Positions 1-12,986 are shown, counted from the first letter of the stretch. The stretch: DNA of 64,000 nucleotides from Antrodiella citrinella (GCA_004802725.1 SGPM01000088.1:1-64000); one strand, 5' to 3'. Numbers and translations: made by a program. The notes: generated by a model not told the origin, from the letters alone.

Positions 1-17
1 TAGCTGCCCAACAACCG

Positions 18-1560
18 ATGCTGAACTGGGATATCCTCCTCGCCATTCTTTCTGCTGCAGACCTGACGTCTACCAAGAAGCAGCTCCTCAGTTATATGCG
101 CACTTGTCATACATGATATGCCGTAGGAATCCCTCTTCTTTTAAGCCGTCGCTATTATCTCAGCTGCGCCAATCGTCAAATTGTGTCCTTCAGAGGCGCC
201 AAAAATGGGCTCACCATCTACGCTTTCTTTCGCTCCAAGGTCTTTTCAAGGACAACTTCCAGGACAAATTTGAAGTCGTGGCTTCTGACTTAGCCAAAGC
301 GCTGCGCCTGTGCCATAACCTCGAAAGCCTCATCATCGACCACGACCACGACATGTTTTCGAGCAAAGCAATGCGCAGTGCTGTGGCATCCCTCCGTAAC
401 CTCACCAAGATCAGTCTATATGCGACCACATTCGAAACAAGGTTACTAATAGAAACGATGCAGTCTACTGTCAGGGAAGCTCTCATCGTTCTCGTGGAAG
501 GGCAATACCTCGACATCCCATCCGACCCGATCCGTCTCCTGCGTTCTTTCAGTAACAATCTCCATCACGTCGATATCTACGGCGCAGACACGGTGAAAAC
601 GCATATTGACATTCAGTGTGTCAATGTCTCTTCTCTTGTCATGGATACAGACGTATTCAAATTTCGCGCATTTTCCGTGTCGTTCCCCAATCTTCGCGAA
701 CTGGAATGGAACTTGGAGAGTGAGGATCTGTATAATGAGTCCCTGGAATATACTCGCCACGAAAACCAAGAATCACCAACGGAATCTGCCTGGCATATAC
801 TTGATCATCTACAGTGCAGCACCCCGCGCGCCCATGCTATGGCTTTTACAAGCGAGGCCATGGGATGGCGCGACGATTAGCTACCCCAAGGAATTGGACT
901 TCTTCCGAGAAGTCGTGGCGGAGCTGCAGCCATCGCGGCTGCAGTTACGTGTTCTATTCGGAGAGGTTTTTGGAAGACGTTCTCCGTGGCGATATATCTA
1001 CTGGGCCGCCTGCAAACCTGAAACTCACACACCTGAAGGTTAGCATTTTCTTGGAAAAGGATGCGATTTCCCGTGGAGCCTTTTATGGTCAGTTGTTCTG
1101 CTTTAGACCTAGCATGTATGGTTATGCCTCGCAGGTCTGAAATTTTACTTCACAGTTCACCCTGATCGAGAGTCTACGAAACCTGTCCCTTCAACTTGTT
1201 GCCCCGCTCATCATTGACGTGAAATATTAGAACCCGTACGAAAAATATGTGGAGTCTTACAATCAAATGGTCCAATTCTATCTCGTCCTAGGAAAATCCC
1301 ACACCATGTTCAAGCCAGAATTTCCGGCACAAGACACCACCACCCGTGATACCCTCCTCGCATTAGACTTGGATGTTTGTGCGCAGCTCTTGTCGGCTGC
1401 TTCACCTCAGCTGGAGTACTTCTTCGGTCAAGGAACATGATGGCGGTTGGAACGGTCGGTAGATGGCGGGGTTTCTCTTCAGAAGATGGACGAGAGCGAG
1501 AGTGCTAGGATTCTGGAAGAGGAGAACAGCCGCTTTGCCGGGGTATGTCCATCTTTTGCG
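18..1560 (+). pseudogene. F-box/LRR-type protein, decayed
   Basis: An ATG at 18 opens with LNWDILLAILSAADL, the usual start of basidiomycete F-box proteins, then hits an in-frame TGA at 114-116 after MRTCHT. The expected continuation (YAVGIPLLLSRR) follows the stop in the same frame, then similarity jumps frame near 195-200 into a leucine-rich stretch (HLRFLSLQGLF, LRNLTKISL, NLRELEWNL) running to about 870. Further fragments in all three frames (ELDFFREVVAELQP, DISTGPPANLKLTHL, a piece at 1249-1440) suggest more frameshifts up to about 1.55 kb. F-box proteins recruit targets to SCF ubiquitin ligases. With one nonsense codon and at least two frame breaks, this copy is unlikely to make a full protein. 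A run of unusual introns is a less likely explanation. No symbol is justified. Confidence 0.6.
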
Positions 1561-1629
1561 ATGAGGTTGCGCGACTGATCAGCTAGTCTCGGATCCATCC
1601 CCTTACCTACCGCTCGTACCTCCCTTGTA

Positions 1630-1766
1630 AGGTCCTCTGCACGCAACAATGAACAACTGCTCNGGAACCATTCAGGAACTTTTGATAAGGATTTGCGCTC
1701 CGCCCGGATAACCCCGCCATGCATAATCCAGCCTGAGCGTTGTTCATTGTTGCGTGCAGAGGACCT
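1630..1766. repeat. 27-bp perfect inverted repeat with an N in the loop
   Basis: Bases 1630-1656 (aggtcctctgcacgca...) are the exact reverse complement of 1740-1766. The 83-bp loop holds the only N (1663) in the first 22 kb. The right arm covers the likely splice acceptor (gtgcag, ending at 1759) of the ACR3 gene. It could be a real hairpin, but an arm repeated beside an ambiguous base also fits a misassembled read end. Confidence 0.8.
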
Positions 1767-3078
1767 CGTCAGAACGGCTGGGAACGAGACTAGCGATCCT
1801 GCTGTGCATGATCATCGGCGTCATAATCGGCGAATTCGTACCCAATGTCCAGAAAGCGTTTGACACCGTCAGCTTGAAAGGTGTCTCAGTTCGTTCGTAT
1901 ATTCATCAAACCTATATACTTCTGTGACTGAATTTTGTACTACTCTAGCAATAGCCGTCGGGCTCATTGTGATGATGTGGCCGGTACTCACCAAGGTTCA
2001 ATACGAGTCTTTGCCGCGTCTGTTCACCTCTCGCAGGCTCGTCTACCATATCGGTATATCCTTATTCCTCAACTGGATAGTTGCGCCTTTCATCATGCTA
2101 GCCCTTGCGTGGGCAACCTTACCCGACCTACCAACTTACCGCACGGGCGTTATCTTGGTGGGCATTGCTCGCTGCATAGCAATGGTTATGATTTGGAATC
2201 AACTAGCTGGAGGCGATGCGAACTACTGTGCCGTCCTCGTCGTAGTGAACAGCGGATTGCAGATGGTGCTATACGGTCCGTATGCCATCTGGTTCATCAA
2301 TGTGATCGGAGGCGCACACGGGCAAGACAAAATCCATATTTCGTATGGCGAAGTCGCTATCTCCGTGCTCATAGTAAGTCCTGTCATGTTCCGCTTATTC
2401 TCCCAAATAACTTTTGTGCAGTACCTGGGTATCCCTCTGAGTCTGGGTATCATCACCCGGACAGCGTTCCTCATCAATCCGAGGACACGACCCTTCTTCT
2501 ATCGCAAATTTTTGCCACTGTTCTCCCCAATATCACTCATTGGGTTACTCTACACTATCCTCGTGATGTTTGCCTATCAAGGCCGCCACATCCTGCACAA
2601 CCTCGGTCCCGTCTTCCGCATCTTTGTCCCATTGGTCCTCTACTTCATGATCATGTGGGTCCTCGGATTCTCTGTCGTCTACTGGCTGGGGAGACGTAAC
2701 CGCGCCAGGAGACAGTACGCGGGGATGTGCGCGTGTAGAGGATTGGACACGAACACCTACTACCCCGAGAAGACTGGACCTGATAACGGGCCAGTAGTGG
2801 CTCCATCTTCATGCACCCCGCAGCCCGCGCAACAGGAGACGGGTTTCTGGGGGTACGACATGGCCGTCGTACAAGCTTTCACAGCCGGAAGTAACAATTT
2901 TGAGCTAGCCATCGCGATCGCTATAGCGGTTTATGGAGTTGGATCAGACCAGGCGCTTGCTGCGACCATCGGTCCATTGGTTGAGGTTCCTGTTCTGTTG
3001 TCCTTGACGTACCTCGCGTTGTGGTTGGGGAAGCGATTGTCATGGGATGCATCAGCCAATAGTGCCACGAGTGCTTAG
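1760..3078 (+). CDS. ACR3: Arsenite efflux permease, ACR3 family
   Basis: Acr3 carriers export arsenite across the plasma membrane. Visible exons are about 1760-1892, 1949-2373 and 2422-3078. The first intron (1893-1948) joins SLKGVSV to PIAVGLIVMMWPVL. The second (2374-2421) is 48 nt, so it leaves the frame open and would be easy to miss; removing it restores VAISVLI-YLGIPL. Family hallmarks are RCIAMVMIWNQLAGGD with its conserved Cys, NSGLQMVLY, SNNFELAIAIA and GPLVEVPVL. About ten hydrophobic segments are present, with a charged cytosolic loop (about 2690-2850) before the last pair. The true start is not visible: reading back in frame from exon 1 gives a TAA at 1724 with no ATG, so an upstream exon or a disturbed 5' end is implied. 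The inverted repeat at 1630-1766 lies exactly there. Confidence 0.92.
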
Positions 3079-3272
3079 GAAATAATGACATTGTTCGATA
3101 CCTGTAGTTATCACTAGACGGAATAAGTACACAACAGAGCACGGATTGCAAGCGGTACACACTACATGATGTGAAACCGGAACCATTGTTTGCGTATACG
3201 ATGATAACAATACAGAATGCATGCACACTGATCTGACGATTCAGAACTCTAAAATACTTCCAAAACTTCTCT

Positions 3273-6200
3273 TTAACTGCCCCACACGCCCAGTACATCC
3301 TCCAAACTCTCCGTAGTCCAACCAGAGCTGCCACTGGCACCCATTACTCGCGTACCCGCCAGGTGTAGCACTTGCCGGATCCCAGCGTCGAGGAGGCGTA
3401 CTTCAGATGCGGTCATCGCAGCTTCTCTCTCGCTTGCGCTGTTCGCCAAAGACCGCTCTCTTGAGCTGGTCGCCAAGTTTTTACAGATGACGAGCAGTAT
3501 CGAGAGCGGGACGCGGTGTCTGATCAGATACCACGCGAATGTGCTTCCTGAGATAGCAGGAGCGGACGAAGAAACACCAACACCGCTGGCGTATGCTCGC
3601 AGGGTCTGCATGAAGGCCACAGCCCTCTGCCGCTGATTTTCGAGGCCAGTTGCATTGGGATTCCGGATGAGCGCGTCTAACCCCGTGTCCAACACGTGCA
3701 GAACGCTCATGATGGTCGACGCCCTCACCAATCCTGCGCGTGCGTTATTCTCCTTTCCTGCCCCGCTGAACCGCGAGTCGTACGCCCGCCTGTAGAAGTC
3801 AGACATGAAAAGAAGGTCGAGTAGGTGGAGATTGAAAAAGCGTGTACGGGCGTTGATACGCGGCTGGAGTGCAGCAGATGAAGAGGAAGGAGCGGAAGCG
3901 AGCATGCGATACCGCCACAAAGTCAAATGTGTTTGCACGGTCCACTCTTTGTCCTGCAAAACACTGTCCAGTAGGGCTGCGTGACAATACGCCTGGAACA
4001 TCTTTTCCCTCTCCGTCAACCCATCTTCCTGACATAGTCGGTCCGCAAATGCCAAAAAAAAAAAGTGTCGATGGAGAACGAGGGTATGAACTGATGCAAA
4101 TCACTTTGGGCTTGTCCCTTGTCATTGGTGCTGACTAGGTGAGGGAAATCCAGCGTCGCACCGTCCCCAACCTTCGCCCCAGATCGCACGAACAGACTTC
4201 TACTCCCCTTCGGGTCCTCCATATAGCTCAAGAACGCCGTCCGACGCTTCACGTATAAGGTTTGTGTCCTCAGTAGCCCCGCTTTATGACGTTTGATATG
4301 AGCGACATCGAGGTAAAACGGCCAATAACGAGGTGTGTCGACACGAATGGAGAGAAGCTTGTCCAGGTCGGGTATGAGCGTGGGAGAGATCATTTGTGTA
4401 GCAACGACACCCTCTCCGTCCTCAGTGCTGTCATCTCTGACCTTGATCTTGACAGGAAGGTACACGACTTCCTTCGTGTCCACATCTCGCGCAATCAAAC
4501 ACCTCGGTTCCGCGGCCAAGACCCACAAATGCCGCAACGCCTGGAGGTAGGTCTTGCTGTCCGATGACACTTGAGGGAAACGGGGGAAGAATGCTGTAAT
4601 GAGGCATGCAATGGCTGCATCGGATGTACCGAGTGTGAATCGGCCACCACCGAGGAAGAGGAGGCCCAATGAGATATGGTTCGCGACGTGGGTGCCGTAC
4701 CGAATGGGTTGATTGTACATTCCGTAAGAGTACCTGAGCCGGCGGAGGCAGTTGATCTCGCCTGTACCTGCCATAACCATGTTGAGGGCTATGGAAATCA
4801 GGTTGAGTCCATCGCGAATGGCTGCTCGTTTGATCCTGTGGTCGAATGCAGGTCCTGAAATAGCTTCAATAAAAAACACAACTTCAAATAGCCGGAGGAC
4901 TTACCACTCGTGAACGCAAGCTGAGCAAAGAGGTCATAGTACCGGATGATCAATACGTACGCCTCTTCCGTGGCCATTCCAGCGTACTTCAAACCGAGAG
5001 CGAACAAACACCCCGGGACAATGTTATAGTACGCCAGCTCATACGAATCCTCCACGGCCATGCCCTTGAATCTCGAGTCCATAGCCTTGCTGATCGCTTC
5101 CGGGATCATGCTCACTAGCCACTCGTTCTTCGGCGCAATAGCGTTCCACATGATCAGCGCCCGCGCCATCGACCTTAGCAGGAGCATGTTGGGCTGAATC
5201 CTGTCCAGCGCCACCACTGTATCCGGCAACGTCAAGATATCTGCCACATCCTGCCGCCCCGTCTTCAGATACATCAGAGCTAGAGACATGGTGGCCGCCG
5301 GCGAGGTCAAGGTCACGTCAAAGTCTGGTCTACCAGGTCGATCTTCCGCAGCGCTGTACCCTTCACCATGCACGAGCACGCTCAAGCGTGTCAACAAATC
5401 CGCATCCGCTGGTGTTTGAGATCCTTTACCCAGCATGATCATACCGAAGGCGAGTGCGGAGCAGAGAGTGTAAGCTTCCCGGAACTCATTGCTGAGATCA
5501 GGTTGGACGAGGTCTTTGCGACTAATCTGCGTGATACAAACTTCCGCCATTCGACGATTCTTGGTGCCCATATAGAGTAGACCGATGCCTACGAGTCCGG
5601 CAGACTGGGTGAGCAGTGGAACATTTAGGTCAACAGAAGGAGTCGGGAGTAGTGCGGGTGTGTGTACGGCAATGAGCTTCGTAACATGGCGATTGCTAGA
5701 GCCAACGTGGGAGGCGGCGAGACCAAGGAGAACACCGATAGAGGTCAGCTCATGTTTAGGCGTGAGGTAGCCAAACGTGTGCCAAGTCAGCATCTCTCGC
5801 AGATGGCCAGTCAGACCTAGCGCAAACAAGAATCCAGCATGCTCAGGCGTCAAGTCAGTGGGTTTGTTGAACCGGATCCACGAGCTCTCCACTGTGTCGG
5901 CATTGCTAGACAGTCTCAGACCAGCGGCGACACCGTTGTGGAACTCGCCCCATGCGAGACAGTCGAGAGGAATCTTGCCAGGTTCAGGCATGATAGGGAT
6001 GTTTTGCGGTTGCAAGCGTGCACTGAACTCCATCTTGGGGATGATGTAAGCCTCTTTGGTCACCACTGGGACTGAGGCAAAGGTGAATAGCGCTCTTCCC
6101 AAAGGCAACGCCATGATCCTCTCAGCGAGCCTAATGACTTGCATCTGGTGTTCCTTGGCTTGATCGAGTTCACTAGATAGCAGTGATCAAGATGTATTAG

Positions 6201-9200
6201 CATCTCTGACATCGGATGAGACGTGGCCACGTACCTCAGTTCCGGTCTTTCTGCCGCCTTGATCGTGGTGATGGTCGATGAACATAACATACGACCAACT
6301 TCTTCGACCCTGCGATCCTGTCCGAAGCGAATGTCCATGAAGTCCTGCATTCCCAACTCGACCCCTGACACGGCGCGTATGTCTCCGGCGGCAGCTCTAC
6401 CAACGGCTGCAACTTGTTCATTGACGCTCGGTCGTCGGAATGTAGGTGACTACCAATTCCATCTTGTCAATAACTGCTCGCCAGCTTCAAGATTAATCAA
6501 TCTGACGTACCAGATAATCCTTGATAGACTTGTAGCCTTCAACGGCAGCATCAGGCGCACTGCTCACGCCTTCCGCGAGATCGCTCCTTCCAATGAGTCT
6601 GTACACAGCAGCCGTCCACGATCCTGACGGTGATAGCTGGCAAGTCCGCACGGCTTCCTTCAGGGGAGCAGCAATCCCGATGGGGAGGTCCTCAATAGCA
6701 TCGATAACATTTTCCTGTCTGAATCGCGCGTACAGAGAGATTGCGCCCTCGGCCCGTTTCCGTGTTTCCTCCACTTTGCTTTCCGACATCGTTGTATAGA
6801 CCTTGTCCAATCTACGGAGACGAATCAAGGGATCGGAGTTTCCGAAAGCGATGGAGGGATCAAGGCCGAACAGGGCGGCCGTCTTCCATGCTCCTAATAG
6901 AGGGTTTGTGGGTTCGGAACCATTGAGTCGTGCAGAGCATATAGACCAGAAATCCATTGGTGGAACTGGTAGCCGGTTATCCACATGTTCAATAGCTAGA
7001 TCGCTCTCTGAGTATGTAACGTCGAAAGGAAAACAACATTACTCACGTATGGACGCAGTGGACGGCCAGATGTCCATGGCGTCAGGAATCACTCGTCTCC
7101 AGTAGTCCGCCCATTCCGGCCGAACGGTCAAAGCGAGCTTGCAGATGACCGGAACTAGCTGCAAAAGCTGATCGGACCGGCGATTAGAAATCATGTTCTC
7201 CTGCGCGACGAGATGCAATCCGTAGAGCACAGGGGCAACGTATATATGTGGAGTCGCAATGGATGAGATGACGGATGAATGTGATCGCTGAGGCGGCATT
7301 TGTAAGTTTCTGAGAACAGGGTCGTCAAGATTCCTATCGTAGGCGGAAAGCGTTGAGAGTCTCTCCCAAGCGGTACTCGGTGCTGCAGGATGTACTGTTT
7401 CTGTAAGGCAGAGTATCTCGTACAAGGCTGCCACAAAAGCCGCGAACGCGTTAGGAGTTTGCTTGTATCCTCGGTGGGCCCACTTTTGTAGGAACCTGAC
7501 GTGAAGAGCGAAGAATGCATCGGAAGGGAGCAACAAAGCCATCATGGTAAGACATTGATCTGTCAGTAGATGTCGGGGTTTGAGGTCCAGAGTAATTCGC
7601 TGGTGAACGCCGCTCTGCAAACATACGGTCAAGGTGTCCCCAAAACCGTCTCGGAGAGAAACCACCTTGAAGCTGTCGCCGAGTCGTGCGTCGGCTGCCG
7701 AATAATGAAGCATGATAGGAAGTTCTCGTGTCCCCTGCATCAGCAGGGACAGAGTAAGATTCGGCTTGAGTATCACCAGATCACTTGCAGTGTAGCGAGT
7801 TGCAAGAATGGGAGCGAATGAGAGCGCTTTCAAGCGGGAGTGCACCTGCACTGACACCATCTTATTGTCATTCTTGGTAAGGTTCAATATGATGAGGGTC
7901 TGGGTAGCTGGTAGGCAAACCCCCACGAGAGCACCGTCACGTTTTCCGTTCCAACGAATATCGAATACGCCCGCAGTCACGTTACGATAGTCAGCAGCGC
8001 TATAGAAACATGTACCAGTCAGTTAAGGTGTGTCACAAGTATTGGGCACTTACTCTGCCTCGCTCACGACTTCCGTGTATAGCTTTTCCGCCCAGAAGAC
8101 GACTTTCATCCGATCGTTTGCATCAAATCCATAGTCAGGATCCGTCGGAAGTGTCCTTTCCGTGGGTTCCTTCGAAGCTACAGATTGTTTCGCAGAGCCA
8201 CCAAAAGGAAACGTGGTGTCCCCTGACGACTGATATTGCATCAAGGTGGCCATCGTAGTAGTGTTTGCCAGCACCGATGGCATTCCGGGGAGCGCGGCTA
8301 ATGAAGGGAGGTCGAGGGAGGCACGAGGGATAACTGGGGAACGAGGGTCCACGCTAGATTGGCGGAGATGCGCTGACGCAGAGCTGGTGCCAGACATCGA
8401 CTGCCGGGCCTTTGCTGTACGCGGACGCGCGTGGTTGACGGGCAAATCTTTGGTGGGAATATATGCATACCGCCAAAGCGTGAGGCGTCGACTCTCAGGA
8501 TCGAGGGTGACCATGAGTTGGTCCGCAACTCGTCCCCCAGGGTTCGATATCCACACAACATGCTCCTGGGCGGGAATGGATTGCATTTTGGTCGCACCGC
8601 TTTGCTTCAGAGAGGCAGGCGCGCTATCAAGTCCGACCAGTCCGCCGGCCAACCCCACTAGGGACGGCTCAGAGATAGGATTGAGGATAGCAAAGATGGT
8701 GGGCAGTGGGGGGTCCCCGGACAGTTTTGACTCCTCAAGCTCGTTGTTCTCCAATATTCGCTGCACGGCGACACCATGCGGATGCAAGGGCCATGCTTTG
8801 CGAACGATAAAGGGGAGATCAAAGGTGTACTCCATACCATTGGCGTAGAATATCTTTCCCTTGCTGCGCAGGAAGATGAGGATGGCGCGAGTAGGAGCTG
8901 GAGGCACTTTGCCAGGTTTAGTCTCTTTCTGCAGCCTAGCGAAGGGGCCAAACGTTGGTCGTTGATTAGGATCTGGAATGTGAAAGTCGTCCGGAAAGTC
9001 ATCGGTCTGATGGTCTGTCCGTATCGTCGGAGTCACGTAGACGGAGTGCGGATGCTCTAGGTATCCGAAACACGCCCACTGCACCGGCTGATTCTCGTTC
9101 TGAAAGCTCCATCTCCTTCGAATGACTCCGCCAGACAACAGAAGAACGTTGTGTGTGTCCCAGCTCAGCTCCTCCTCTACACCTGTTGGATTGGAGCCAT

Positions 9201-9453
9201 CCAAGACATAGGTAATAGAAGAATCGGCCTGTGCACGAGAACCTCTGATGGCGGTACGGATGGATCTGAAGAGGTCAGACTCTGGTGCAGGAGGTGGTGC
9301 AGTGTTCTGACCTCGACCCAGGAATGTCCGTGCAGCCTGAGATGGTAATTTGAAGTAATCTGGAGCAATTATAATAGGTTCCGGGGGCTGCATGATGATG
9401 AAGGCTATATCGCGGTGAGGTCGATGTAGCATCTGAAGAAAAGTCAGGCTCAC
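3273..9453 (-). CDS. APC1: Anaphase-promoting complex subunit 1 (APC1/BimE-like)
   Basis: APC1 is the scaffold of the nuclear APC/C ubiquitin ligase that drives anaphase and mitotic exit. My exon model in coding order is 9453-8054, 7999-7047, 7007-6511, 6449-6235, 6172-4905, 4854-3273, about 1,970 residues, matching the family length. Landmarks include the N-terminal beta-propeller region (WACFGYLEHPHSVYV), GVELGMQDFMDIRFGQDRR, LALPLGRALFTF-like MALPLGRALFTFAS, the PC-repeat region (GLLLGLAASHVGS, LALGLTGHLR-like FALGLTGHLREM) and the C-terminal LFLGGGRFTLGTSDAA and HLWVLAAEPRCL. The start may instead be the Met at 9393 (MQPPEPIIIAP). In the last exon an 11-T run (plus-strand A run 4054-4064) leaves the frame one base short; a 12th T would link FSIDTFFF to LAFADRLCQEDG. 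The second intron (7008-7046) is only 39 nt. Confidence 0.93.
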
Positions 9454-10115
9454 TTGTCACAAATTTTCTTACAACTGCTTCTTCCTGGAAATTATAGCCA
9501 TAAAGACGCGTCTCTTAAAGGTGTTTTCGAGTAGCAGAGGGTTTTGTCAACAAAAAGTATCCCTGAAGGTGGCGCGGCCGGCGCGTACAAGGTCTTGCGA
9601 CGCGTCGGTAGACGCCGCAACGAGAGACGCCCATAAAGAACTTGCTGGCTTATCCGGAGTCCGAATTTCGAAACCATTCTCCTCATTGACAGCGACGACG
9701 ACGAGGGCTTGTTACTCATCATTCTCTCTTTCAGCATCGTCGGTGGATATTCACGCTGGCTTCCAGGCTTTTTCAGATTGCGCACCTTCTTGCTGAGCAC
9801 CACTACCCGGCTTCTCTGGTTCTTCGCAGTTCTCTCTCAAAATGCTCTCCTCATAGCACTCACCTCTCTCGTTTCCGGACGCTACAATCATATAGTCACT
9901 ATTCAACCGACGCTATAATTCATTCTAATTTATCTTCTTCATCTTCACCTTTGCTGTTGAATTCGTCTCTGCTTTCTGCTGCTTGTTGCGAGCCAACCTA
10001 TGACGACCCCTTTCTGCGCACTCGTTTCGATTGGAGATTACGCGCTGCTTCTCGTGTTCTATCTCAAAAACCTCATATCACGCGAAAGTCGCGGGATAAA
10101 TGGCCAAAACGTACC
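9454..10115. other. Intergenic, shared 5' region of APC1 and the helicase
   Basis: The 660 bp between two divergent genes holds no reading frame with family similarity. It presumably carries both promoters. Pyrimidine-rich stretches (about 9700-9990) precede the helicase start, as is common upstream of fungal genes, but I recognise no specific factor site. Confidence 0.6.
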
Positions 10116-12986
10116 ATGCCACCTCACGACGCCTTGTCACCAGGAGAACTATATTACGAGGAGTATCAAGCATACGAAGAACAGTGAGCCATTGACTGTT
10201 ATTACGCGTCTAGTACCGTTATGCTCACTCCTGCTATTCAGCTTCCTAGAAATGATACATGCCGAGCAAGAGGAAGACGAAGCCGTGCTGAGGGAAAGAC
10301 TGTCTAGTTGGTCTGTAGAGAGGTTGAAACAAGAGGGTTATTGCATAAACGGTCTTGGAGCATACTGGTTGGAAAAAAATCATTTTGGTCGACCTGTAGC
10401 AGCGTTTGCGCTTGGTCCAGGTATATTCTTGCCTGAACACCAGTTCGCGTACGTTCAATTCTTCTCTCGAGAGTCGCGACGTTTTGCTGACCTATGTCGT
10501 AGAAACGGCACGCAAGTTTTAGTCAGTCGATTAGACCCACTCAAAGAAGAGCCTTACAGAGGCAGCGTGGTCGGGACTACCAAAACACAGTTGCGCGTTT
10601 CGTTCGAGGAATCCTTCGACGTAGATGATGGGCATTGGAGGTGCGTCTGGTTCAGCTTACCATGTGTCTTGCTCTGACAGTTGGAACTCCTTCAGGCTCG
10701 ATGTTGGTCGTTCAAGTATCGTTTTTGATCGCATGCGAGCAGCAATCGGTCGGTTAGGCTGTGATGTCAACTCTCAAGAAAGCTCGCCGGAGGCAGACAC
10801 GTCCGACCGCGAATACATTCTGCAAGGTACCCACCTCCGTGACGTGCTCTTGCGCTCATTCCGCCCGCCGAACTCCATCGTTGCGGACCAAACTCCTGAT
10901 GAACATTTTCCTCCCGATGCTCTACCTGATCAAGACCTAGGGTTGGCCCAGATATCACCAAAAGGTATCTTCAGCACTGATATGCGAATTCAGTCCTGGG
11001 CTAGACGGTATTCGCTAAAGGAGCCGCTGGTGGTCGAAGGGGATCCAATGTTAAGCGGATTGAATGCCACGCAGATCAGGGCGGTGGCTATGATGCTCGA
11101 CAACAGATTCACGTTGGTCCAAGGGGTACGTTCATCTCGTCGAGCTTCACATCATACCCCGCAGAGTTGCCGCTGATGGCATCTTTGTGTAGCCTCCCGG
11201 GACCGGAAAGACTAAAACGATCATCGAGGCGGTGAAACTTTTGAAGGTACGCTGACGCATTTCGAACACATTATGTACTCTTCCATAATCGTGCGTTTCT
11301 CCAGGTGCATTTTGAGATTCCACAACCCATTCTCCTCTGCACATACACCAATGTTGCGGTAGACAATCTGGTGGAAGGTCTGGTCGCCGCTGGACTCAAT
11401 CCCCTGCGCGTCGGATTTGGCGGCAAAGTCAAAGACTCTCTTTTGACTCACACACTAGATCACAAGCTCAAGACACACCCGCTCGCGAAGAAGCTAGAAG
11501 AGGCGGGAGCGCGAGCCGACGAGGTACAGAAGAGGAGAGAGTATTTACTCACGAGAATCTCCGACCTCCGAGCGACCACACCGACTGGGACCAAGGCTGC
11601 GCGACTCGCTAACATGGAGACGGGCGCACTCACTCTTGAGAGGCAATATTATGCGCTCAAGGGAAAAGCATACGGGCTATATCAGCATATTCTGCGAGAG
11701 GTTGTACACGGATCAGACGTTGTACGTACTCTCTTCTTTGATCATATCTCATTGCTGAACACAGCTGCTCAGGTTTGCACGACATGTATTACGTCTGCAT
11801 CGATACAGTTGACCGTGTCGGATTTCCCGATAGTGTTCATTGACGAGGCATCGATGTCTACCGAGCCTGCTACGTTGATCCCGCTCATGAAAGGCGTACG
11901 TATTCCATCCTAACCGCGCTGCTCTCTTACTGATATCCATTCAGTCTCAGCACGTTGCGCTCATTGGAGACCACAAGCAACTTCCGCCAGTCATCACCAG
12001 TCCGGAAGCGCAAGCGAAAGGACTTGGCGTCAGTCTGTTCGAAAGGCTCGCCGACGAAGGAAGTGAGTCCAAATTGTTTGCTGTCCTATTACTAAATGGT
12101 GCTAATAGCTCGCAACAGTGGTGCCTTCCATCATGCTGGACATTCAATACCGGATGCATCCCAGGATCTCTCACTTTCCGTCTCACGAGTTCTACAACTT
12201 CTCGGTCCGTGATGGCACCGTAGTCGACGGATTGGTAGCGTCGCATTTGCAGCCGCCAAGCACCAGCCTCTTGGACCTCGCACCGAGCGCGACACCTCGC
12301 CAAGGTCCCTCTGTAGTATTCTTGCATCATGGCGGTGGAGAGTCTCTGAAGGACAGGAGCAGAGTGAATATAACGGAGGCGCACATCGTCTGCAGCGTCA
12401 TTGAAGATCTACTTCTTCATAATCCTGTAAGTGAACATCTCGAGTAAATTCCCTGACGATACTCATCCATGTACAGGACCTCCGAGGCACTAACATTGGT
12501 GTCATTGCACCCTACGTCGCGCAGATCACCCTGCTGAACCGTCTTCTCAACATGGATGAGAAGTACATCAGCCGCTTCAAGACGGTACTGGGAGATCATC
12601 GGGCTATGCAGGTCCCCTTCATTGAGGTGAAGACCGTGGACGGGTTTGAAGGTCGTGAGAAAGATGTGATAGTCTTCTCCACCGTGCGAAACAACTCTTC
12701 TGGGCACATTGGCTTCCTGTCGGATCGGCGACGTCTGAACGTCGGACTGACACGCGCCAAGCGCGGGTTGGTCATGGTCGGGAACATCGAGACGTTAAAA
12801 TCTGGGCGTACGGCGAAAGGCGGGGTGGTCGAGACCCTGAATCCGCAAGCGAAGGTGGGCAAGAGTACAGAGGCGTGGAAGCGGTACACGGAGTACTTGG
12901 ACGCAGAGAAGCTGATAGTGAGGTTGGATGGAAAGCCGCTGAAGAAGGTGCTGTACGGGAATTTACCAGGGTATCAGCTGCTGTAG
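10116..12986 (+). CDS. UPF1/SMUBP2-like superfamily 1 RNA/DNA helicase
   Basis: Nine exons: 10116-10183, 10242-10640, 10696-11125, 11193-11246, 11305-11721, 11773-11895, 11945-12062, 12119-12426, 12477-12986. They total 2,427 nt (808 residues) with consistent phase. The N-terminal third has no motif I recognise beyond a beta-rich region. The helicase core starts at LNATQIRAV (Q motif), then Walker A PPGTGKTK beginning exactly at the exon 4 border, motif Ia CTYTNVAVDNL, motif II IDEASM, motif III GDHKQLPPV, LDIQYRMHP, motif V VDGFEGREKDVIVFSTVR and motif VI RRLNVGLTRAKRGL. Relatives (UPF1, SMUBP2, Hcs1) unwind RNA or DNA 5' to 3'. The UPF1 CH zinc domain is absent, so it is not UPF1 itself. 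The exact cellular role cannot be read from the sequence. Confidence 0.9.

Noticed and set aside
1479..1724. 81-codon minus-strand frame across the inverted repeat
   Set aside because: Contains the N and one repeat arm, no similarity; probably a by-product of the repeat.
2374..2421. Treating the ACR3 coding region as uninterrupted here
   Set aside because: The 48-nt segment keeps the frame open, but it inserts residues foreign to the family and has clean gtaagt and tgtgcag borders, so it is an intron.
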